Part shown: positions 54,354-64,000 of the stretch, piece by piece
Layout of the letters: each line of letters begins with the position of its first letter
Numbering within the stretch: position 1 is the stretch's first letter
Source: Rhodanobacteraceae bacterium
GTDB taxonomy: Bacteria > Pseudomonadota > Gammaproteobacteria > Xanthomonadales > Rhodanobacteraceae
Direction: 5' to 3'
Assembly (NCBI GenBank): GCA_027019085.1
Contig: JALUXG010000049.1
Span: forward strand, 1-64,000
DNA length: 64,000 nt
Program-made: the position numbers and the translations under genes
Notes under the pieces: model-generated
The model's input: only the letters and a program-made list of their open reading frames with translations
Databases searched by the model: none
What the model was told of the DNA's origin: nothing

Positions 54354-54469
54354 CGTCGCCCCCTGGCAACGTTATATTTGTTCCGGAGATCAAGGTTTTA
54401 CCGCCGAAAGAGTGCATAAGTAAACCCTGCTTGTGTGTAACAGAGGCCACAAAGTTCACAATTCGGCGC

Positions 54470-55942
54470 TTATCTCGATTCGCTATCGGCCTGATCCAGA
54501 CCCAGCTCGCGGTAAAGGTCGTCCAGAAGGGTCTTGTCAACGGGTACGCGTCCGTCCTGACCGTCGCGTTCGATCTTTTGCAGAAGTGCGCTTACCTGTT
54601 CGCGGCCATCAGCGATGCGAACGGCCTGTCGCGGCGTGCGCCCATTCAAGGCGGGCAGCGCGGTATCAAGCCACGTACGGTAGTGGCGCTGCAAATAGTC
54701 GGATATCAGCGCTTGCGCCTCCGGATCATCTTGCTGGCCACGTTCGGTGGCGTGAGAGGTTTCCGGTTTACGATCAGCCAGTGCCTGCTCGACCGTGCTC
54801 ACCTCGTCAAGGCGGAAGCTAGCGTGAGTTCCCAGTATCTGACCGATGATGTCGGTAAGCGCATCGGCGCGTTCGCGGGAATTGACCTCGCCAATCAGCT
54901 TGCCGTCGTCGATCTGCAGGGTGCCCATCACCGTGTGCGATCCGGATTCACTTGCGTCGTTTCCAAGCCAATCGAATCGTGCGCGCCGCAGCTTGCCGTT
55001 GGCGGTGTGTTCGACAGTTTCGTGCAGCAGATGCAGGCCCAGCGCCTGCGCATCTGAGTCTTCGAGCAGGCCGAAGACGTCCATGGGCGAGTCGATGCCG
55101 AACACCAATTTGTGAAATTCAAACATCTCGCCATCAGAGTTTTGCAACTGCGGGAGCTGGGGATACAGCAATCGATGGGATAGATCCAGGTACAGTTCGC
55201 GCATCTCGATGTCCCACATCTGCACGATGGCGTCTTGGTCATCGGTATCGGTCTGGTCCTCGGCCGCACGCATTCGTTTGCGTAAATGGATGATGGCGAT
55301 TTTGTCGTCCGGCGGGATCACGACCGGGCTGGTGGCTTCGAGCAGGGTAATGCCTTGCGCGCAGGCAAGTTGCCCGAAAAGGGCATCATGCACCTGCAGG
55401 CTCTGCGAGGCGCTACGCTCAAGCACTTCATGCGATTGGCCGGTCAACAGGTTGCGCAAAGTAAAGCCCTGTCCCGGAATGCAATGCGTCACTTCATAAA
55501 AGCTGAACGGTTGTACGAGACATGATTGCAGGTATTCACGTGCCACGGTGGAAAGCCTGGAACCCTTGCTCTCGAGATAGGCACGTGTAGGTGGAATGCC
55601 GTGCAATGCCGAGTCCGCGACCCCGGTCTCGTCCGGGTTGGGCGCCCAGTGGTGGAACATCCAGGGCATGAATACGGGAATATGCGGTGTGTCCGGATCG
55701 AAGGGCGTTTCGGCTTCGTCCCAAAGCGTGAATTCCTCCCACGCTTCATCAACCGCCTCGGGGCCGTAAAGTTGCGTCATGAATCGCAGCATCCGCGTTG
55801 GATGGCCTTCGAGTTCGCGACGGATGCGTCGCCAGGCCAGCTCCTCGGGAGGGTTTGCCTGCGTCTGTTCGACAGCGAGACAGCACTGCTTGTACTTTTT
55901 TCCACTGCCGCAGGGGCAGGGGTCGTTGCGACCGGGTTTCAT
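54470..55942 (-). CDS. SEC-C zinc-motif protein of unknown function within the cas locus
   Basis: 490-aa protein. The N-terminus is a SEC-C motif (GRNDPCPCGSGKKYKQCC) that binds zinc; the middle (about 60-370) has no domain I recognise; the C-terminus (ALPALNGRTPRQAVR) resembles a short domain found at the end of other SEC-C proteins. No nuclease motif is visible. I start at the ATG at 55942 so that the SEC-C motif is at the very N-terminus. It sits 69 bases after the ERCC4 nuclease gene and 116 before cas4-cas1, same strand. Not a known core cas gene. Confidence 0.75.
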   Translation of the reverse strand: MKPGRNDPCPCGSGKKYKQCCLAVEQTQANPPEELAWRRIRRELEGHPTRMLRFMTQLYGPEAVDEAWEEFTLWDEAETPFDPDTPHIPVFMPWMFHHWAPNPDETGVADSALHGIPPTRAYLESKGSRLSTVAREYLQSCLVQPFSFYEVTHCIPGQGFTLRNLLTGQSHEVLERSASQSLQVHDALFGQLACAQGITLLEATSPVVIPPDDKIAIIHLRKRMRAAEDQTDTDDQDAIVQMWDIEMRELYLDLSHRLLYPQLPQLQNSDGEMFEFHKLVFGIDSPMDVFGLLEDSDAQALGLHLLHETVEHTANGKLRRARFDWLGNDASESGSHTVMGTLQIDDGKLIGEVNSRERADALTDIIGQILGTHASFRLDEVSTVEQALADRKPETSHATERGQQDDPEAQALISDYLQRHYRTWLDTALPALNGRTPRQAVRIADGREQVSALLQKIERDGQDGRVPVDKTLLDDLYRELGLDQADSESR

Positions 55943-56011
55943 GGTGTCATTGTCCTGGTGACGCCGGCATAAACGCAAGTTGGCCATGCGTCTGCGGGAT
56001 ATCCTGACGCT

Positions 56012-56698
56012 TCATGCGATTGCGTAGCATGCCGGCGACTCCTTGACCGTCCAACGCAGTTTGCGGGCGATACCGGGGCCGATGCCGTCGACTTGCGCCA
56101 ACGTATCCGCATCGGCGGCGATAACGGCTTCGATACTGCCGAAGCGCCGGAGCAGGCGTGACGCGCGAGTGGGGCCGATGCCCGGCAACCCCTGCAGAAC
56201 ATGCGACTGCAAGGCGGCCTTGCCCCTGGGGCGGCGGCCATGCCGCGGCAACGCGCCGCTGGCGATGGCAACTCGCTGCCGTGCTGCCGAGCACAGCGTA
56301 CGCACCGTCTCGTGCGCGTTCCGCGTGCGCAATAGCGGTACGCCGATGAACAACGCAACGTTCAGCAACGCGCCCTGGATGGCCTCGGCGTGCATGCCGC
56401 TGGAGGCCAGGTCACGACCGGTTCCCTCGAGAATCAATGCCGCCGGGAGTCTTGCATTCACCAGCCGCAACGCCTGGTTGAACAACCTGCCGTCCTTGAT
56501 CGACGCCACCAGGTCAGGCAGCGTTTTGCGTTCGAACAGCAATGCGTCGTCGATACAGTAATCACCGACGGACAGTCGCCGCACATCGATATGGAATAGG
56601 CCGCACGTCTCAAGTGCGTCGGGCACGGGACCACGGCATTCACGATCGTCGATGACCATGCTTGGCCGGGCCACGGGTTTGTCGTTCGGGGAATGCAT
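56012..56698 (-). CDS. ERCC4 (XPF/Mus81-type) nuclease with helix-hairpin-helix domain
   Basis: 228-aa protein. The ERCC4 nuclease fold shows VIDDRE (about 15-20) and FERKTLPDL (about 55-63), the ERKxxxD catalytic motif of XPF/Mus81/Hef enzymes. Two helix-hairpin-helix motifs follow (GLPGIGPTRASRLL and VDGIGPGIARKL). It is predicted to cut branched or flap DNA. The ATG at 56698 abuts the toxin stop codon without a gap (TGAATG), implying co-translation with the toxin-antitoxin pair. Its position between the CRISPR effector and adaptation genes is not standard. Confidence 0.9.
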   Translation of the reverse strand: MHSPNDKPVARPSMVIDDRECRGPVPDALETCGLFHIDVRRLSVGDYCIDDALLFERKTLPDLVASIKDGRLFNQALRLVNARLPAALILEGTGRDLASSGMHAEAIQGALLNVALFIGVPLLRTRNAHETVRTLCSAARQRVAIASGALPRHGRRPRGKAALQSHVLQGLPGIGPTRASRLLRRFGSIEAVIAADADTLAQVDGIGPGIARKLRWTVKESPACYAIA

Positions 56699-57145
56699 TC
56701 AGCGCTCTTTGCCGCCACGGTGCCGGAACGGGTCGAGTACCTGCACCGTGGTGTCCTTGAAATGCCTGGTATTGCGCGTCACGACCGTCAGGTCATGAAT
56801 CAGGGCCGTGGCGGCGATCAGTTTGTCCAGCGCATTCTCCGGGTGTGGGGTACACAGGCGTCCCCAGGTTTGGGCGATGTCGGCATCGATGTCGAGGATG
56901 TGATCACCAAAATCATCGATGATGCGGTTCAACCATTTTTCAAGCCGTTTCGCCTGCGGCAAGTCCCCGCGATGACGGATCCGTTCCACGCCACGCCGCA
57001 GCTCGCCCACGGTGATGACGGAGAGGAAGGCATCGGAGCGCGAGGATGTCAGGTCGGCAAAAAAGCGTTGTACGCCGGGATGGGCACGCCGTCCCTTGCG
57101 GGCTTCGCTGATGATATTGGTATCAATCAAATACATCGCGGACAT
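56699..57145 (-). CDS. PIN-domain toxin (FitB/VapC-like)
   Basis: 148-aa PIN-domain ribonuclease. YLIDTNIISE holds the first acidic residue, ITVGELRRG the second and ENALDKLIAATAL with TRNTRHF the third and fourth; all four expected positions are filled. It should cleave RNA when free of antitoxin. I use the ATG at 57145 (AGGA at proper distance); the ATG at 57136 is an alternative. The gene overlaps the antitoxin by 23 bases. Confidence 0.92.
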   Translation of the reverse strand: MSAMYLIDTNIISEARKGRRAHPGVQRFFADLTSSRSDAFLSVITVGELRRGVERIRHRGDLPQAKRLEKWLNRIIDDFGDHILDIDADIAQTWGRLCTPHPENALDKLIAATALIHDLTVVTRNTRHFKDTTVQVLDPFRHRGGKER

Positions 57146-57356
57146 CCGTGTCCTGTACCCGATCGAAATCCGTGTCGGTACCTACGTCGGGCATGGATGC
57201 AAGCACGCTGGCCAGGCTCTTGCGGCGGGTTTTCATCAAGGCCTCCTCCAGGATCGCCCGGTGCTCCGCCTCTGCGCTGCGTGCATGCCTGCCCGCCTGT
57301 TTCTTGAGCTTGCGGACCAGCTCTTCATCAAGATTGCGCACGATCAGGTTGGCCAT
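57123..57356 (-). CDS. FitA/VapB-like ribbon-helix-helix antitoxin
   Basis: 77-aa antitoxin. The N-terminal ribbon-helix-helix (MANLIVRNLDEELVRKLKKQ ... AEAEHRAILEEAL) binds DNA and the acidic C-terminus (DTDVRDVFD) should wrap the toxin. Start at 57356; the ORF-track start at 57431 would run through the operator. A palindromic operator lies 28 bases upstream, so autoregulation is likely. Confidence 0.92.
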   Translation of the reverse strand: MANLIVRNLDEELVRKLKKQAGRHARSAEAEHRAILEEALMKTRRKSLASVLASMPDVGTDTDFDRVQDTDVRDVFD

Positions 57357-57383
57357 GTGTGAGCATTCCGTGTTTGACCAAGT

Positions 57384-57400
57384 TGATATCAATGATATCA
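57384..57400. promoter_or_regulatory. Double palindrome, candidate antitoxin operator
   Basis: TGATATCA-A-TGATATCA: two perfect 8-bp palindromes one base apart, in the 80-base gap between csb2 and the antitoxin gene. Suits a ribbon-helix-helix dimer pair and may overlap the -10 region of an internal promoter. Confidence 0.65.
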
Positions 57401-57436
57401 CATTGCTTTGCACGCACGTCATGAAGATCAAGTGCG

Positions 57437-58948
57437 CTACTTGTCGCCGAACACACCTGCGTCACGCTGACGCGGCAAGAACAGTCCAAGACCGAAGTGG
57501 CAGGCAAAACCAAGCGCCAGTGGGCCTTCAACCAGTTCGGGGAAGGTCAGGCGCCAGAAGCTGCCGAGGCGGTCGGGTTGTGTGACACCGCGGCGGAGAC
57601 GGAAGCGTTTGAAGTGGATTGAGCTGCGCTTGCGGTTTTTGCCGACATCCACTTCAACGAAGGATTCCAGCGCGACAGGCTCGGGCAAGCCGCGTTCACG
57701 GCATTCGCGGCGGATCTGGTCTTCGACACTAAAACGTTTTTTGAAGTGCCAGGGGTGCAGGTAAGGCGTAACCGAATCCCAGGTGAGGCTTTTCCACATC
57801 AAGACGCCGCCTGTTTCGATCCCACCTATGCCTTCCAGTGCCAGCCGCCATTCGCCGCCGTCGCGACTCCAGATCCGGTTCAGGCTTTCCAGTACCCGTT
57901 GTTGTGGCATGTCCATGCCGTCCGGTACGTGTATCAGGAGTCGATCGATCATGCCGTCTCCATTGCTGTCCCAGGGAAGGTAAAAGGCATGGCGGTGCCG
58001 GTTGCCCGCGGGCAGGTCGTGGCCAGAAAAGTTCGGGGGAATTTGGTCTTCCCCCAGAACCTTCCGGGATCGGCTCATGACGGCGCTACGCATCAGCTCG
58101 CCGATGCGCAGGCTGTCTTCCACACGCGGCAGCGGTTTGCCGGCGAGAATGAAGCTGGCGGTTGTGGCCCCGGGAACATGGGTCTTGTGAATGATCCGCC
58201 GAGGTTTCAACGCATCGACTGGACGCAGGTAACTCACCTTGCGTACGGCGGGGGGTTGGTTCCAGCCTTGCTTGCGAAGGTCGGCGGTGTCTACGGACAG
58301 CGCATCGAGCAAATTGTCAGGCAAGGTTTTCCCAAGTTTTTTCTCGGCTTTCTTGTCAGGCAGGAAACCTTCTCGCAGTTTTTCGTATTCGTCCGATGCG
58401 TAGGGTACGTACAGGGTCACTTTCTCACCGTGCAACTCGCCCGTCGTCGTGTCGAGTGCATCGGTGCCCGGTTTGCAATTGGATTCAGATGCCTTGGTGA
58501 TGCGTTGGGCCTCCACCCAGGATTCGGCGCGGCCAAGGTAGCCCAGGACAGCCAGTAGGTCATCGAGCAGCTTGCGTTGATCGTCGGGCAGTACCAGAGT
58601 TGGCCAGACCACGACCAGCGGATCGTCGCGCCCGACGGCTGCGAAGGCGTCGAAGATCAGCGAGGTCTTGTTAGCCGCGAACTGCGGCATGTAATGGCGC
58701 GTATGGCTGTGACTGGCCGCCGGTAGGCGGTACTCGGGCAGCTCCTCGGCCAGCGATTCAATCAGGCCCAGCATGGTGGACTCGTCATGCTTGCCGGCAG
58801 GCTTGATCTTGTGATGCCAGGTGGCGATGAGCGCGCGCAGGATGCGCCACGGTTCGGGCGGCCAGGCCACAGCGCCCTCGTTGACGTGCCGATCCCAGGG
58901 TGTGGCGTGATAGCGCCCGGCGGGAAAGGTGAAGGACAGCGCGAGCAT
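57437..58948 (-). CDS. csb2: Type I-G Csb2 (Cas5-Cas6-like) protein
   Basis: 503-aa Csb2 (GSU0054 family). It begins LALSFTFPAGRYHATPWDRH and has the C-terminal Gly-rich segment GFACHFGLGLFLP typical of RAMP proteins. In type I-G it is thought to combine Cas5 and Cas6 roles, processing pre-crRNA and holding the crRNA 5' end in Cascade. Three bases separate its start from the csb1 stop region. Confidence 0.93.
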   Translation of the reverse strand: MLALSFTFPAGRYHATPWDRHVNEGAVAWPPEPWRILRALIATWHHKIKPAGKHDESTMLGLIESLAEELPEYRLPAASHSHTRHYMPQFAANKTSLIFDAFAAVGRDDPLVVVWPTLVLPDDQRKLLDDLLAVLGYLGRAESWVEAQRITKASESNCKPGTDALDTTTGELHGEKVTLYVPYASDEYEKLREGFLPDKKAEKKLGKTLPDNLLDALSVDTADLRKQGWNQPPAVRKVSYLRPVDALKPRRIIHKTHVPGATTASFILAGKPLPRVEDSLRIGELMRSAVMSRSRKVLGEDQIPPNFSGHDLPAGNRHRHAFYLPWDSNGDGMIDRLLIHVPDGMDMPQQRVLESLNRIWSRDGGEWRLALEGIGGIETGGVLMWKSLTWDSVTPYLHPWHFKKRFSVEDQIRRECRERGLPEPVALESFVEVDVGKNRKRSSIHFKRFRLRRGVTQPDRLGSFWRLTFPELVEGPLALGFACHFGLGLFLPRQRDAGVFGDK

Positions 58949-58951
58949 GGT

Positions 58952-62119
<3,168 letters not shown>

Positions 62120-62127
<8 letters not shown>

Positions 62128-64000
62128 GGTCGTCTCCTTGCTGCTCGGCTGCGGAGGCCCGCCAATCGGCCAGGCGCACCAGGGTTTCCAGCCAGGCCAG
62201 TTGAAATGGACCGTGTTCATCGAGCAGTTTGAGGGTGCGTTCGGTCCAGGACGGCCCCTGCTCGCCTTCGCCGATTTCCATCAGCGCCAGCTTCAGGGCG
62301 GTCTGGGCACTTTGTTCACCATCGAAGTCGAGCGCGGGCAGTACGTCGCCTTCCCACACGCCACGGGCGAAACGTTTGACTCCTGAAGCCGCTTCTTCGG
62401 TGGGCATGGCGCGCAGGCTCATGCGCACCTTGCCGTGGTGAGCGGCGATCAGGTAGGCGATGAGGTCGGCATCGGGCTCGCCGTCGTGCTGGGCCAGCCA
62501 ACCGAGCATGGAGGCCAATTCATGGCGGAAGAAGGGTCGGCTGTGGCGTGCTTTGCAAGGGGACTTGGCCAAGAACCCCTGCGGTGCCTGTTCGCAGGCG
62601 TGCATGGTGGCATCGAAAATCTCATGCGCCTTGCCGAGGTCGTGCCAGCGTGCGGCGCGGACCACGCTGGCGCTGTGCGTGGTTTCCTCAAGCGCTTTGC
62701 AGAGTGCCCCGGCTTGCGCGGCCACGTGACCAAGGTGGGCAGGCAATGCCACGGGCTTGTTCTGCCGTGAGCCCCAATCCTCCCCATACGCGTCCTGTCG
62801 TTCTGATGCCGCCACCGTGACGAGTGGCACTTTCGGTTTTTTGATGGTGGCATCGAAGCCGAGGTGTTCGACGTAACCGCCATCGGCGGCGCGCAGCATC
62901 AGCGTCATGCCAGGATGCGGCTCGTGGTCGAGTTTCATCCACTGTCCGTTGCGTTTCTTGTCGCCGAGCGTGTCCCAGTACCATGCGCCGCGTTTATGGA
63001 GACCTCTGGCCTGGCCCATGGATATGGGGCAGAGTTCGGCGCGATCCGGCCTGCCCTCGGGCTTGCCGTCGGCTGCGGATTGATTGGGGTCATCCTTGAA
63101 ATCACGCCAGAACACCTGCACGCCGGGGTTACCGGTGTCGCGGATGTAGTCGGACACGTCCACATCGAAACCGGACAAATCAGGATCCGTATTGAACAGA
63201 TCGAGCAGATCCTTGCGACGCAGAACAGCGGTGAGTTGACGCGCCTCATCAGTGGCTGGAAGGTCTCGAGGACTGGCGCTGGAGAGGCCGGCCAGCTTGT
63301 TGCGTGCGTTCGTCAGCAAGTCTGACGTGTAGGGCAAGGCATCGGCATCGACCGCGATGTCCACCCAGAAGATGCGGGCACCCTCCGTGTTGTATTCGCC
63401 GTAGCGGTTGCAGCGCCCGAAGCGCTGTACCAGAGAAGGCCAGGGCGCAAGTTCGGTCACCAGGGTTTTCGATGAGATGTCCACACCGGCCTCGATGGCC
63501 TGGGTGGCGACGATGATGCGGTCTGGAACATTCTTTTCGCCCAGGTGACGCGCTTGTTCGGCACGCTCGGCGGCACGGAAGCGGGCATGAATCAGGAGAT
63601 CGGCCCGGTTCGGACGTTGTTTACGCAGAAGGTGAAAGAGCTGCTGTGCCCGCCCGACATGGTTGACGATGACCAGCGTCTGCGCCGTCTCGTCGTGGGC
63701 CTCCAGTACCCAATCGGCAAGGTCTTGCAGATAGGTCTGCAATCCTTGCTTGTTGCCCGCCTCTTTGGATAGGGAAAAGCGAGCTTTGGCCAGCGATTTC
63801 ACTGCCTGCAAGCGAGCCGCTGCCTGCTCGCGGTCCTGTTCGCCGAGACCATGCGTCGCCAGGGATTCGAGATGGGTGTGCATGTCCACCGTATCCAGCC
63901 AATCACGGTTCAGAGTGGCCGATATCCACAGGGTGCGGCTGTTTTTCGCCAAGGGAAAACTTCGTCGGAAGGCTTCGAGTTGTGCCGAGGTGGTGAGCCC
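62120..64000 (-). CDS. cas3: Cas3 helicase-nuclease, N-terminal part outside the window
   Basis: Partial Cas3 of more than 626 aa running off the window end. The reading frame continues through TTSAQLEAFRR to base 64000, the sequence that normally follows the DEVQLMG motif. The helicase C-domain shows IVATQAIEAGVDIS and RFGRCNRYGE. The HD nuclease is C-terminal (ARWHDLGKAHEIF, FRHELASML, LIAAHHGKVR), the arrangement known in type I-G. The TTG at 63952 in the ORF track is not a start. Cas3 unwinds and degrades target DNA once recruited by Cascade. Confidence 0.95.

Overview
The window is GC-rich chromosomal DNA from a gammaproteobacterium. My best guess is Xanthomonadales/Lysobacterales (Rhodanobacteraceae-like): gene content, cytochrome c5-type proteins, mdtABC and the S9 peptidase fit, but no rRNA or other phylogenetic marker is present. 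Nearly all the DNA is coding and genes are packed in short operons with ATGA/TGATG overlaps.

Layout. (1) 123-1929: an orphan excisionase-type HTH regulator with an iteron-like upstream region, then galE. (2) 2021-14440, minus strand: a complete pel exopolysaccharide operon, pelA-pelB1-pelB2-pelC-pelD-pelE-pelF-pelG, with galE just downstream as the likely UDP-GalNAc supplier; pelB is split into two overlapping ORFs. (3) 14701-21634: an envelope-sugar region with a small membrane protein, an asparagine-synthase-like amidotransferase, an ArnT-like transferase, two divergent LAB_N paralogues, a GT4 glycosyltransferase and a PAP2 phosphatase. (4) 21712-28333: secreted beta-propeller, POT peptide transporter, DedA protein, QueF and a secreted S9 dipeptidyl-peptidase. 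(5) 28409-35665: class Ia ribonucleotide reductase (nrdA, nrdB) separated by a repeat-bracketed GIY-YIG gene, and btuB. nrdA and btuB diverge from two back-to-back cobalamin riboswitches, so B12 uptake and the B12-independent reductase appear to be controlled by the same ligand. (6) 35931-46350: ZapE ATPase, alpha/beta hydrolase, membrane-anchored cytochrome c, and an mdtABC RND efflux operon. (7) 46602-64000: a type I-G (formerly I-U) CRISPR-Cas locus on the minus strand: cas3 (cut by the window end, HD domain C-terminal), csx17/cas8g, csb1/cas7, csb2/cas5-6, a four-gene insert, cas4-cas1 fusion, cas2, leader, and an array of 76 identical 36-bp repeats with 75 spacers.

The most unusual feature is the four-gene insert between the effector and adaptation modules (54470-57356): a FitA/VapB-like antitoxin and PIN toxin with their own palindromic operator, an ERCC4/XPF-type nuclease that starts directly after the toxin stop codon, and a SEC-C zinc-motif protein. 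It may be an addiction or accessory-defence module tied to the CRISPR locus, though chance insertion is not excluded. Other points worth attention are the paired riboswitches, the split pelB, the recognisable leader promoter with a palindrome at the leader-repeat junction, and the GIY-YIG gene bracketed by palindromic repeats between nrdA and nrdB.
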